From contig NZ_CP041767.1 in assembly GCF_022026395.1 (NCBI RefSeq), positions 5,138,501 through 5,202,500 of the forward strand: DNA of 64,000 nt. Reading direction: 5' to 3'. Each line of letters starts with the position of its first letter. Position 1 is the first letter of the stretch. A program made the translations under genes and the position numbers. Below the pieces are notes generated by a model, which was not told where the DNA came from, made no database searches, and saw nothing but the letters and a program-made list of their open reading frames with translations. Below, piece after piece: positions 16,000 to 24,221 of the stretch. Origin of the DNA: Brevibacillus brevis (GTDB lineage: Bacteria; Bacillota; Bacilli; Brevibacillales; Brevibacillaceae).

Positions 16000-16854
16000 T
16001 TAGTCTCGCTTCCAATGTTGGGAATGGGTTGATATGAAGTCCGCCATGGATCGTGGTTTTCTCCCTGTTACTCGTTCTACCGTATCGGTTACGCTGTTTT
16101 CGGCACCATTGCGAATATGTTTATCCAAATCTGCCATGAAACCTGCATATTCCATCGTCAAACCTGCTGTGACCAGCTTATCCTGCAATGCTTCCGTGCT
16201 AATATGTTCATGCTTGATAGTACGTCCAATTGCTGATTCAATCATGGCCGCTACTTCTGCATAGCTTAGCGCCTCTGGTCCCGTAATAAAATGATGGGTG
16301 TTATGTGGAATCTCGTCGATGAGTGCATGAACTCCAACTTCGGCGATATCATCAGCGTCTACAAATCCAATCCTTCCATTTCCCGTAGATGTAACAATCT
16401 TGCCCTCCTCTTTGATTGAGGTTCCATGTTGCCCATGAATAAAATTTTGCATGAAATAAGAAGGCTTCAATATTGCCCACTCTGGACTATGCTTGCTTAC
16501 TGCTTCATGGAGCCTTCCAAACACGGGTCCATCCTCCGGAATAATCAAAGCACTAAGCATGACAATCCGTTGCACGCCGGCTTGTAAAGCCCTATCCAGA
16601 AATGGAAGTACGAGCGGAGATGGATCAAAAACACCCACTGGTGCTACCAGATATAGCTTTTTCACATCTTTCAATGAATGCTCGAAGGTTGCTACTTCAT
16701 TCCAATCAAAATGTACATACTCGATGTCGGCGAGAGGTGGTTTAGTACGACTCGCTATACGGGGATGGTAGCCTAGTTCTGTTAGCTTTTTGGCAATACG
16801 GCTTCCTGTTGTACCTGTTCCACCTGTGATTAGTATCTTATCCTTACGTTCCAT
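16000..16854 (-). CDS. NmrA-like NAD(P)-binding oxidoreductase
   Basis: 284 residues. The Rossmann loop ITGGTGTTGSRIAKKL lies at residues 9-24. It is an atypical short-chain dehydrogenase of the NmrA/ergot-alkaloid-like group, with no YxxxK catalytic pair in the usual place and a conserved LKPSYFMQNF segment near 129-138. The C-terminal portion (ALSYAEVAAMIESAIGR) resembles the NAD(P)H-binding quinone oxidoreductase QorB/YtfG relatives. It is 22 bases downstream of the SnoaL-like gene and presumably controlled by the TetR regulator at 17502. Substrate unknown. Confidence 0.8.
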   Translation of the reverse strand: MERKDKILITGGTGTTGSRIAKKLTELGYHPRIASRTKPPLADIEYVHFDWNEVATFEHSLKDVKKLYLVAPVGVFDPSPLVLPFLDRALQAGVQRIVMLSALIIPEDGPVFGRLHEAVSKHSPEWAILKPSYFMQNFIHGQHGTSIKEEGKIVTSTGNGRIGFVDADDIAEVGVHALIDEIPHNTHHFITGPEALSYAEVAAMIESAIGRTIKHEHISTEALQDKLVTAGLTMEYAGFMADLDKHIRNGAENSVTDTVERVTGRKPRSMADFISTHSQHWKRD

Positions 16855-16876
16855 ATGATCAGCTCCTTATCCAATC

Positions 16877-17341
16877 TTAGTTCCCAAACTGATGATCTCT
16901 GTTCAAAAACGATTCGATACTGCCACCGAAAGCCTCAATTGCCACCAATGGATTCCAATAATCCTTGTAATGGATAATTTTCTTGTCTTTGATTTGGATG
17001 ACACTCACGTATTTTTGATTGTACGGCAGTCCTGTAGCAATTACTTGACCTTCACATTCAAATTCCACAATGACGTGGTTTGACGCTGCTGCATGATGAA
17101 TGTGGGGAACACTGAATGTAAATAGGTCCATCTTTTGCGGAAAATCCTTGATATAGTTATAAATCGCTGACTTCCCTTCAATTTTTGAGGGATAATTTTG
17201 GGGAGCATACGGGAACTCAAAAACAGCGTTGTCATCCCAAAGTTCAATCCATTGATCCATATCCTGCTCCAGCATAAACAAGAGGAAGTTTTTCACAACT
17301 TCTTCTGCCTCCTGGCTGAGTTTTGTAGTAGCGTCAGTCAT
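16877..17341 (-). CDS. SnoaL-like / nuclear transport factor 2 fold protein
   Basis: 154 residues from ATG 17341, behind GAGGTG; a GTG three codons earlier overlaps the ribosome site. The cone-shaped NTF2 pattern is seen: VKNFLLFMLEQDMDQWIELWDDNAVFEFPY, then a GKSAIYNYI helix and the KIIHYKDYWNP strand typical of SnoaL-like polyketide-cyclase or ketosteroid-isomerase relatives. It sits between a TetR regulator and an NmrA-like oxidoreductase, a common grouping of unknown physiological role, possibly small-molecule detoxification. Confidence 0.75.
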   Translation of the reverse strand: MTDATTKLSQEAEEVVKNFLLFMLEQDMDQWIELWDDNAVFEFPYAPQNYPSKIEGKSAIYNYIKDFPQKMDLFTFSVPHIHHAAASNHVIVEFECEGQVIATGLPYNQKYVSVIQIKDKKIIHYKDYWNPLVAIEAFGGSIESFLNRDHQFGN

Positions 17342-17395
17342 AGGTAGCACCTCACTAATCCTTTGTTATTATTTATCCACATTCCAGTTATTTTT

Positions 17396-17458
17396 AGATC
17401 GATCAGTCTATAATCGAAACAAAAAAACACTCACCTCCTTTCCAGATCGATCAGTCTA
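17396..17458 (-). promoter_or_regulatory. Two copies of a probable TetR operator before the SnoaL-like gene
   Basis: The 15-base word AGATCGATCAGTCTA occurs at 17396-17410 and again at 17444-17458, exactly 48 bases apart. It is an imperfect palindrome. Related words occur at the tetR promoter (18124-18165). They lie between tetR and the genes it probably controls. A strong AAAGGAGGTGAGTG ribosome-site-like sequence sits between the two boxes without a convincing reading frame after it. Confidence 0.6.
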
Positions 17459-17501
17459 ATATGTGTAAAAATAGAATGAAGCGTCTACAGTCGCTCCATT
17501 A

Positions 17502-18086
17502 TCAATCAAGCGTGGACAGGGTAACGGTTAAAATATGGTCTAACACTTCTGGATTCGTACTTAACTTAGCTGCTTGGGTTAAAGCGTATCGTGCATGATT
17601 CAAATACTGTGCAAGTGCACGCAAATTTTTCTCACGATGACCCAGTTCGCCTTGTTCTTTCGCGCGGACCAGTGCAGTATAAAATGCTTCTTCTAATCGT
17701 GCCATATCGTCTTTAAAAAAATCTGCAATTTCCGTATCATGTGGTACTTGATCAATCGCACTAAGCAAAATGAAACATTCCTTGCAGCGACTCTCATCCT
17801 TGAGTACAGTTACGATTTCGCGGAAAATCTCCGCAATGCTTTCCTTCACTGAACCCGGCCGCTCCAGATGCGAAATAACGGCAGTCGTCTTCTCGCTCGC
17901 GTAATGCTTTACGGCTAATAGAAAGAGATCTCTTTTCGTGCCATACGTATCATACAGGCTTTGACGGGCGATCCCTAATCCATCCAACAAATTTTGCAGA
18001 GACGCACCTTCATAGCCATAGTGCCCAAATACTTCCATTGCCTTATGCAGGACAAGCGTCGTATCGAATTCCTTGCTTCTTGCCAT
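17502..18086 (-). CDS. TetR/AcrR family transcriptional regulator
   Basis: 194 residues from ATG 18086 (MARSKEFDTTLVLHKAMEVF); GGGAG lies upstream, and a longer frame to 18140 overlaps the operator. The helix-turn-helix is residues 25-45 (GASLQNLLDGLGIARQSLYDTYGTK). The C-terminal half has a CKECFILL segment with two close cysteines, found in the YxaF/LmrA-like and TetR_C groups. The repeated boxes on both sides suggest that it represses itself and the SnoaL/NmrA genes. The inducer is unknown. Confidence 0.88.
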   Translation of the reverse strand: MARSKEFDTTLVLHKAMEVFGHYGYEGASLQNLLDGLGIARQSLYDTYGTKRDLFLLAVKHYASEKTTAVISHLERPGSVKESIAEIFREIVTVLKDESRCKECFILLSAIDQVPHDTEIADFFKDDMARLEEAFYTALVRAKEQGELGHREKNLRALAQYLNHARYALTQAAKLSTNPEVLDHILTVTLSTLD

Positions 18087-18111
18087 GTTATGAATACTCC
18101 CTTCTGCGTTT

Positions 18112-18165
18112 AGATTATCTTTTCCGGACTGTTTAGTCAAGATTTTTTTCGGATCGTTTAGTCAA
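18112..18165 (-). promoter_or_regulatory. tetR promoter with two overlapping operator boxes
   Basis: TTGACT (18140-18135) and TAATCT (18117-18112) are 17 bases apart on the minus strand. The words TTGACTAAACGATCCG (18165-18150) and TTGACTAAACAGTCCG (18140-18125) are direct repeats 25 bases apart. They share the GACTnA..GATC core of the 17396-17458 boxes. One box covers the -35, consistent with autorepression. Confidence 0.6.
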
Positions 18166-18202
18166 AAATATTTATTGTTGTATTCCTTCGCCAATAGCCT
18201 CG

Positions 18203-18378
18203 TGGGAAGAAGCGAATTTCCAGTCCAAGCGCCTCTGGAACCCGACCTAGCTTCGAAAAAATGGCGGGGAATTTCAGCTTCACCTATGAACTACTTCATT
18301 GAAACTTCTACGTTTGAAGCGCTCCCGCCATTTTTTCCGGAGCGGACAGTTGGCCCATGAGGGGCGTAGGCCGAGCCA
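18203..18378. repeat. Palindromic intergenic element, copy A
   Basis: About 175 bases strongly similar, with small gaps, to copy B at 30391-30598. Both start with (G)GGAAGAAGCG.ATTTCCAGT, share CCAAGCGCCTCTGGA, GAAACTTCTAC, CTCCCGCCATT and CCGGAGCGGACAGT, and end in a G-rich GGGGCG..GGCCGA segment. Internally, AAAAAATGGCGGG (18255-18268) pairs with CCCGCCATTTTTT (18324-18336). Compared with copy B this copy lacks the right terminal arm. It fills most of the 18141-18447 gap between tetR and the ctaF terminator. No reading frame in it is convincing. Confidence 0.75.
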
Positions 18379-18395
18379 CTTAATAAAACAAATAC

Positions 18396-18429
18396 ACAAA
18401 AAAAGAGGACAGACCCAATGTCTGTCCTC
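18396..18429 (-). terminator. Terminator of ctaCDEF
   Basis: Perfect 10-base stem GAGGACAGAC / GTCTGTCCTC with a 5-base loop, followed on the minus strand by a run of seven or more T. Confidence 0.9.
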
Positions 18430-18447
18430 TTCTATTCGCTCCACTTC

Positions 18448-18765
18448 CTAGATCCAAACCCAGAAAATAAAGACGAAAATTGCTAACAGGATTACGAATA
18501 ACCCTGCGAAAATACTGATCCGTGCAAACTCATGACCTTTTTGATCCATGTGCATCCAGACATACAGCTGGAAGAACGCTTGAACAAAGGCCAGTGCTAC
18601 GATGAATGGTACGGTAAAACCTGATGGAATTGCTTCATACGCCACAGCAATGAATGCCAGTGCGGTCAATACGAGAGATCCGATGAAAGCAACAAGGTGT
18701 CTTTTCGGACCCTCGTGCTTCACTTTCGGTTTGCGTACCTCTTCATTATGAGCTTGTGCTCCCAT
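18448..18765 (-). CDS. ctaF: Cytochrome caa3 oxidase subunit IV
   Basis: 105 residues with three membrane segments (about 25-45, 52-72, 83-103). The block VQAFFQLYVWMHMDQKGHEFA is characteristic of CtaF/CyoD-type subunit IV. It is three bases downstream of ctaE and last in the operon. It assists assembly of the oxidase and holds no redox centre. Confidence 0.93.
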   Translation of the reverse strand: MGAQAHNEEVRKPKVKHEGPKRHLVAFIGSLVLTALAFIAVAYEAIPSGFTVPFIVALAFVQAFFQLYVWMHMDQKGHEFARISIFAGLFVILLAIFVFIFWVWI

Positions 18766-18768
18766 AGA

Positions 18769-19395
18769 TTATCCCACCTTTCCACCGATCATACCCATGA
18801 GATATACCACGGTAAAGATGAATACCCATACAACGTCGATAAAGTGCCAGTACAGACATGCCAGGTAGAACTTCGGTGCAGTTACTACCGTCAGGCCCTT
18901 TTTCGTCGCAGATAGTTGTAAAAGGGTGATCCAGCAAATCCCGAACGCTACGTGAGCTCCGTGGAATCCAACCAATGTGTAGAAGGCAGATGCAAATGCA
19001 CTCGTTGACATTTTCAATCCTTCATTCACATAGTGTACGAACTCGTAAATCTCCAAAGCAAGGAAGCCGAGACCGAGTATTACTGTGATAGTCAGCCATA
19101 GCTGAATCTTCTTGAGGTCTTTCTTGTGCAGGGCCAGTGTTGCCATAACACTTGTCATCGAGCTGGTAAGCAAGAGAAGTGTGGCCACTGCAACGAGATT
19201 CATGTCAAACAACGCTTGGGACGTTGGTCCACCATTTGCTTGATCACGAAGAGCGATAAATGTTGCAAACAAGGAACCGAAGAGAACTGTCTCTCCACCG
19301 AGGAAGAGCCAGAAGCCAAGAACCTTATTCTTACCTTCAAGGGTGGCTTTTTCCGGTTCGTCAGGCAATACTGCATGTGCGTGATGGTTAGCCAT
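18769..19395 (-). CDS. ctaE: Cytochrome caa3 oxidase subunit III
   Basis: 208 residues with five membrane segments. KNKVLGFWLFLGGETVLFGSLFATF near the N-terminus and GFHGAHVAFGICW near 150 are classic subunit III motifs; YWHFIDVVWVFIFTVVYL closes the protein. Its start overlaps the ctaD stop by 1 base. Confidence 0.95.
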   Translation of the reverse strand: MANHHAHAVLPDEPEKATLEGKNKVLGFWLFLGGETVLFGSLFATFIALRDQANGGPTSQALFDMNLVAVATLLLLTSSMTSVMATLALHKKDLKKIQLWLTITVILGLGFLALEIYEFVHYVNEGLKMSTSAFASAFYTLVGFHGAHVAFGICWITLLQLSATKKGLTVVTAPKFYLACLYWHFIDVVWVFIFTVVYLMGMIGGKVG

Positions 19396-21239
19396 TAAGC
19401 CTTTACCCCTTTCTCTTCGAGTTCATCTTCATGAATGTGATAACCTGGATCGTCTTTCACTGAACGGGTAAACATGCAAGCGAATGTAGCGAGCACTCCA
19501 ATTACTACGACCACATAGTTGTGGTAGATAAAGCCATAGCCTGCCACGAACAATCCGAGAGACATCAGGAATGGCAAGAACGAAGGCGATGGCATATGAA
19601 TGTCGCCAATTGGCTCTGCAGGCGTCATGCCTTTGTTACCAGCCATTTTCTCGACCCACAACGCATCCAAACCGCGAACGAGAGGCGTTTGAACGAAGTT
19701 GTACTCCGGCGGCGGCGAAGGAATCGCCCATTCGAGAGAACGTCCATCCCATGGATCGGCAGGAGCGCGTTTTGAGCTTTTCGCTGCGACGACTACGTTG
19801 ATCAAGAATAGGATGGTACCGATCGTCATACCAAATGCACCAATCGTACTGATAAAGTTCCCCATATCCAGGTTCTGATCTTTGAGGTAAGTAAAGACGC
19901 GGCGCGGCATCCCCATCAGACCCAGGAAGTGTTGCGGGAAGAAGGTAAGGTGGAAACCAATGAAAAACGTCCAGAAGTTCCATTTACCGATTGTTTCGTT
20001 CAGCATTTTACCGAACATTTTCGGCCACCAGTAGTAAAGACCAGAGAAGAGACCGAATACGAGACCCCCTACGATTACGTAGTGGAAGTGAGCAACTACG
20101 AAATAACTGTCATGGTATTGGTAGTCAGCCGGCGGAACCGCAAGCATAACCCCTGTCATACCACCGATTGTAAACGTTGGGATAAATCCTACTGCAAACA
20201 GGTTTGCGGTAGGGAAGCGGATTTGACCGCCCCACATGGTCAACAGCCAGTTAAAGATTTTGATACCTGTAGGCACAGCAATCAACATGGTTGCAAGTCC
20301 AAACAGCGTGTTGGCAATTGCACCCAAACCTGTTGTGAACATGTGGTGAGCCCACACCATGAAGCCCAAGAAACCGATCAGCGCAGTTGCAAATACCATG
20401 GAGCTGTAACCAAACAGACGCTTTCTTGAGAATGTAGAAACTACTTCAGAAATGATACCGAATGCCGGGAGAATCAAAATGTATACTTCGGGGTGACCGA
20501 AGATCCAGAACAAGTGCTCCCAGATAACAACGTTACCACCTGCGTCAGGGTTGAAAAAGTTTCCGCCGAACAAGCGGTCAAACATCAACAGAACCAAACC
20601 AACCGTAATCGCAGGGAATGCAAAGAGGATCAAACCGGATGTAATAAAGGACGCCCAGGTGAACATTGGCATACGCATGAATGTCATACCTGGAGCACGC
20701 ATGTTGATGATGGTAACCAGGAAGTTAATACCACCAATCAGCGTTCCAAGACCGGCAATTTGCAAACCGAGCACGTAGAAGTCTACGCCTCTTCCACTGT
20801 ATTGATTCAAAGCCAAAGTTGTATACGATGTCCAACCAGCATCAGGTGCGCCACCCAAGAACCAGCTTGTGTTCAGTAGCACTCCCCCGAAGAAAAATAG
20901 CCAGAATCCGAGTGCGTTAACAAACGGGAATGCTACGTCGCGTGCACCGATTTGAAGGGGAACAATCGCATTCATCAAAGCAAAAATGATCGGCATAACC
21001 GCCAAGAAAATCATCGTAGTGCCGTGCATCGTAATTAATTCGTTAAACGTCTTGGCACCAACGAATTCAATCTCTGGGTACATCAACTGCAAACGAATCA
21101 GCAGGGCTTCCAAACCACCGGCCAAGAAGAAAATCCCACCAGCAATCAGATACAGGATCGCAATCTTCTTATGGTCCACTGTCGTAAGATAATCCCACAG
21201 CCCCGAGCGATTTGGTGCATGAGAAGCATGTGCAGACAC
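19395..21239 (-). CDS. ctaD: Cytochrome caa3 oxidase subunit I
   Basis: 614 residues, the size expected of bacillary CtaD with its long C-terminal extension. Haem/copper centre motifs are present: the low-spin haem His in TMHGTTMIF (near 70), the CuB region WIFGHPEVYILILPAFG with the His-Tyr pair (near 245), and DSYFVVAHFHYVIVGG carrying the haem a3 ligand region (near 380). It reduces oxygen and pumps protons. It is 71 bases downstream of ctaC. Confidence 0.97.
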   Translation of the reverse strand: MSAHASHAPNRSGLWDYLTTVDHKKIAILYLIAGGIFFLAGGLEALLIRLQLMYPEIEFVGAKTFNELITMHGTTMIFLAVMPIIFALMNAIVPLQIGARDVAFPFVNALGFWLFFFGGVLLNTSWFLGGAPDAGWTSYTTLALNQYSGRGVDFYVLGLQIAGLGTLIGGINFLVTIINMRAPGMTFMRMPMFTWASFITSGLILFAFPAITVGLVLLMFDRLFGGNFFNPDAGGNVVIWEHLFWIFGHPEVYILILPAFGIISEVVSTFSRKRLFGYSSMVFATALIGFLGFMVWAHHMFTTGLGAIANTLFGLATMLIAVPTGIKIFNWLLTMWGGQIRFPTANLFAVGFIPTFTIGGMTGVMLAVPPADYQYHDSYFVVAHFHYVIVGGLVFGLFSGLYYWWPKMFGKMLNETIGKWNFWTFFIGFHLTFFPQHFLGLMGMPRRVFTYLKDQNLDMGNFISTIGAFGMTIGTILFLINVVVAAKSSKRAPADPWDGRSLEWAIPSPPPEYNFVQTPLVRGLDALWVEKMAGNKGMTPAEPIGDIHMPSPSFLPFLMSLGLFVAGYGFIYHNYVVVVIGVLATFACMFTRSVKDDPGYHIHEDELEEKGVKA

Positions 21240-21310
21240 GGGTTTACCTCCTTTTTAAGCGTCACTGCCTATGACGATTGTCAATGCAATAAGTTTTATG
21301 AGGTTTTACT

Positions 21311-22339
21311 TTACTTTTTCTCGCTTACGCTCAATGTCTCCATGTACTCAACAAGCGCTTTCACTTGGGTGTCATCGAGGTTGAGGTTAGGCATTTTGTT
21401 GCCCGGCTTGATTTTTTGCGGATCTTTCAGCCACTCTGCAATGTTTTCCGGCGTATGTGCTTTGATACCTGCTACACGTTCGCGATCTGCAAAGTTAGTC
21501 AGGTTTGGCCCCATCTTACCGCCTTTACCTGCCACAGCGTGACATCCCAAACAGCTCTTATCGAAGATTTGTTGACCTTCTGCAGCCAGTGGAGAAGTTG
21601 CTGTTACAGGTTCTTTTGCCTGAACACCCTTCATGTTAGCTACCCAAGTGTCAAAATCTGCTTGTTCCATTACTTCTACCTTGAAGTCCATCAAGGCATG
21701 GGATGCTCCACAGAGCTCCGCACATTTACCGTAGTAAATGCCTGCTTTGTCTGCCTGCAACCACATTTTGTTTTCTTGCCCTGGGTTCGTATCGATTTTA
21801 CCGCCCAATGCAGGAATCCAGAATGCGTGCTTAACATCAGACGCTGATAATACGAATTGAATCTTTTTGCCAACTGGCAATACCAAGTCTTGTGCAGTCG
21901 CTACTCCAAGATCAGGATACTCGAATTCCCACCAGAATTGGTGAGCAGTAACCTTTACTTGAACTGCTTCCTCTTTTGGGTACTCCTTGTGCAGTGCGAA
22001 ACCGGTAGTAACAGTCGGAATCGCCATGATGATAAGGAGCAAGAAAGGAATTACCGTCCAAAGAATTTCAAGTGCATGATTTCCTTCGACCTGCTTAGGA
22101 ATGCCTTGCTGTCCGGGACGCTTACGATAACGGATAAGGACGTACGTAAAGATCGTCATAACGACAATGAAGACGCCGATCATGATAGCGGAGGACAGCT
22201 TCATCAGGTCAAACTGCATAGCAGCTACCGGACCAGAGGGCTTGAGCGCTGAGAGCTCATCTTTGCCACACCCGGTTAACACTAGCGCCAGCAGAGCAAA
22301 CAGGGAAAACTGACGCCAATACTGTTGCCAACCCTTCAT
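21311..22339 (-). CDS. ctaC: Cytochrome caa3 oxidase subunit II with cytochrome c domain
   Basis: 342 residues. The N-terminus has a lipoprotein-type signal (VLTGCGK, Cys24), then two membrane segments (about 45-65 and 90-112). The cupredoxin domain carries the CuA motif CAELCGASHALM near residue 208. The C-terminal extension is a cytochrome c domain with CLGCH (near 264) and the axial Met in GNKMPNL (near 318), defining a caa3 rather than aa3 enzyme. Start at ATG 22339 behind AGAGGGG. ctaA, ctaB and sco genes are not in the window. Confidence 0.96.
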   Translation of the reverse strand: MKGWQQYWRQFSLFALLALVLTGCGKDELSALKPSGPVAAMQFDLMKLSSAIMIGVFIVVMTIFTYVLIRYRKRPGQQGIPKQVEGNHALEILWTVIPFLLLIIMAIPTVTTGFALHKEYPKEEAVQVKVTAHQFWWEFEYPDLGVATAQDLVLPVGKKIQFVLSASDVKHAFWIPALGGKIDTNPGQENKMWLQADKAGIYYGKCAELCGASHALMDFKVEVMEQADFDTWVANMKGVQAKEPVTATSPLAAEGQQIFDKSCLGCHAVAGKGGKMGPNLTNFADRERVAGIKAHTPENIAEWLKDPQKIKPGNKMPNLNLDDTQVKALVEYMETLSVSEKK

Positions 22340-22675
22340 ACCAATGAACCCCTCTTTCTTCGTGTTGGTAACGTTCTAGCCACGCCTACAACTAGAAGTT
22401 TTCGTACTTTTCTATCTGCTTGAAGAAATCGCATACAATACCATTTACAACTATAATGCCCAAACTTGAAAGGTATTAGCAGCCATTCCAGAAACAAACA
22501 GGAAAGTAAGGGGCAGTATTGCACACTTCTACCCAAGCGTGGTAACCATTTAAGTATACATAAATTTTCCTTAATACAAAGGCTATTTGTTATGATTTTG
22601 TTAACAAATTTATGAACAATTTTGTGAACATTGCAGTTAAATTATGACAACACATACAATTAAAAGGAGAATTCC
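22340..22675. other. Intergenic region between divergent ctaC and SDR genes
   Basis: 336 bases without a convincing gene. 22560-22650 is very AT-rich and contains the perfect 12-base palindrome TTTGTTAACAAA (22597-22608), followed by ATGAACAATTTTGTGAAC. This could be a binding site for a redox-type regulator, but no consensus is matched well. A weak minus-strand TTGGGC-17-TATTGT pair near 22420-22460 may be the cta promoter. Confidence 0.35.
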
Positions 22676-23512
22676 ATGCAAAAAAGACCAATTGCACTAG
22701 TCACTGGTACCTCAAGTGGCTTTGGTAAGCACGCATCAGTCGCTTTAGTCAAGGCTGGTTTTCAGGTAATTGCTGCTATGCGTGATCTCACAAAAAGAGA
22801 CCCTCTTGACAAATTGGCAAGCTTGCTAATAGAGCCTGATCATCTGGAAGTCATTTCCCTTGATGTTACGCATCCGGAACAAATTCAGGATGCAATCACC
22901 TCCATCATTGCACGGCATGGGCGCATTGATCTGTTGGTGAACAATGCTGGTTACGCGTTGGGCGGCTTTGCTGAGGAAGTCTCTTCCGAACAATGGCGCA
23001 AACAGTTTGATGTAAATGTATTCGGGCTGATCGAGGTCACTCGGGCAGTCTTGCCTTACATGCGGCAGCAACAAGCTGGGCGTATTATTAACGTAAGCAG
23101 CATCAGTGGCCGATTTGGTTTCCCCGGTCTCTCGCCCTATGCCGCATCCAAGCATGCAGTCGAAGGCTTCAGTGAATCGCTTCGCCTTGAAATGCTGCCC
23201 TTTCAAGTCCAAGTTGTCCTTGTTGAGCCCGGCTCATTTCGTACAGCAATCTGGGAGAAAGGAATGCAAGACCAACAGCTTGATGAAGACTCTCCTTACG
23301 CCTCCCAAATGAAACAACTGATGCGTCACGTAGAATCAATCATAGAAAAGGCACCTGCTCCCGACGCAGTCATTTCAACGATCGTCCATGCAGCCACCAC
23401 TCCCAACCCGCGATTTCGCTACCCGGTTGGCCGGGGCGTGGCACTTACGATCGCCGCAAAAAATTGGCTTCCGTGGTCATGGATTGAGCGAATCGTGACA
23501 AAGCGATCATAA
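22676..23512 (+). CDS. Short-chain dehydrogenase/reductase
   Basis: 278 residues, classical SDR. Cofactor loop TGTSSGFGKHA at residues 10-20, NNAG near 91 and the catalytic YAASK near 156 with Ser about 13 residues before it (NVSSISG). The SGFGK form and the long C-terminus with PEPGSFRT-like VEPGSFRTAIWEKG match the retinol-dehydrogenase-like/YqjQ-type SDRs of bacteria. The start ATG follows AAAAGGAG. It is monocistronic on the plus strand between convergent and divergent neighbours. Substrate unknown. Confidence 0.88.
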   Translation: MQKRPIALVTGTSSGFGKHASVALVKAGFQVIAAMRDLTKRDPLDKLASLLIEPDHLEVISLDVTHPEQIQDAITSIIARHGRIDLLVNNAGYALGGFAEEVSSEQWRKQFDVNVFGLIEVTRAVLPYMRQQQAGRIINVSSISGRFGFPGLSPYAASKHAVEGFSESLRLEMLPFQVQVVLVEPGSFRTAIWEKGMQDQQLDEDSPYASQMKQLMRHVESIIEKAPAPDAVISTIVHAATTPNPRFRYPVGRGVALTIAAKNWLPWSWIERIVTKRS

Positions 23513-23528
23513 TGATTTTTTCATAAAC

Positions 23529-23555
23529 AAAACACACCCCCAAGGAGTGTGTTTG
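23529..23555. terminator. Terminator between convergent SDR and DUF2512 genes
   Basis: AAACACAC / GTGTGTTT stem with a 9-base loop, T-rich on the minus-strand side. Confidence 0.6.
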
Positions 23556-23567
23556 CACGTTAAACAA

Positions 23568-23918
23568 CTATACACTTTCCGTTCGTCCTGTGCGTATCAG
23601 CCAAACATGCTGGATATATTCTGCTACGCCATAAAATATCGCAACAAACCCGGCCCCGATTGCAGCGATTTGAGCCGTCGGGAAAAACACAATACTTCCA
23701 TAAACGATCAAAAAGCCGATAATCAAGTCAAACATCGTCGTAAGCCAAAGACTCCCTGCCGTAAGGATCGCCCTATCCAAAAAATATCCGGCGACTGCCA
23801 AGACAAATCCGACTCCAACAGACTGATATAGATTAGCGAAATTCACTTCTGGAAAGAGAGCATCTGCCAAAACGACCAACAACGGACTAACGAGGAGCTT
23901 CATCAAAAGACCGTCCAC
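23568..23918 (-). CDS. DUF2512-like small membrane protein
   Basis: 116 residues from a GTG start behind AAAGGAG. Four hydrophobic segments (about 5-22, 33-52, 62-80, 86-105). The layout LDRAILTAGSLWLTTMFDLIIGFLIVYGS resembles the YndM/DUF2512 family of four-helix membrane proteins of spore formers. The function of the family is not known. Separated by 47 bases from the upstream small membrane protein gene, so it may be cotranscribed with the Ger-type cluster. Confidence 0.65.
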   Translation of the reverse strand: MDGLLMKLLVSPLLVVLADALFPEVNFANLYQSVGVGFVLAVAGYFLDRAILTAGSLWLTTMFDLIIGFLIVYGSIVFFPTAQIAAIGAGFVAIFYGVAEYIQHVWLIRTGRTESV

Positions 23919-23965
23919 GTCTATTTACTCTCCTTTACTGGGGGTGTACTCAGTATGCCCCTTGT

Positions 23966-24193
23966 TTACTTTAGCCATGTCATGACACCGTCGTATACAG
24001 GCTTGTAAACCATTTCCACCCAATATACAGGATTGGGGACAACCCCTTTCTCGGCTCCTGCGTACAAGCCAACACTGATGACAAGCAACCCGAGAAAGAC
24101 AGCAATCTCTTTGCGCTGCCGCTTCCGAATCAATCGGGGCAGCTCATATGCACAAACCATTATAGATACAACGATGACAGCAAATGTCGACAT
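23966..24193 (-). CDS. Small two-helix membrane protein of a Ger-type operon
   Basis: 75 residues from ATG 24193 (MSTFAVIVVSIMVCAYEL), preceded by AGAGGGAG; a longer frame starting at 24241 overlaps the GerC-type gene. Two membrane segments (about 3-17 and 29-46) are separated by a basic loop PRLIRKRQRKE. Small two-helix proteins at this position occur in Bacillus ger operons (YfkS and the so-called D subunits), where they modulate germination. The assignment rests on position and topology. Confidence 0.65.
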   Translation of the reverse strand: MSTFAVIVVSIMVCAYELPRLIRKRQRKEIAVFLGLLVISVGLYAGAEKGVVPNPVYWVEMVYKPVYDGVMTWLK

Positions 24194-24221
24194 ACAAACT
24201 CCCTCTGCCCCTGTCACACAA

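Noticed and set aside
18175..18360. 61-residue plus-strand frame in the region of repeat copy A
   Set aside because: It is the palindromic repeat read as protein; the corresponding frame is not conserved in copy B.
22336..22536. 66-residue minus-strand frame upstream of ctaC
   Set aside because: It ends inside the ctaC start region and would contain its promoter; no ribosome site.
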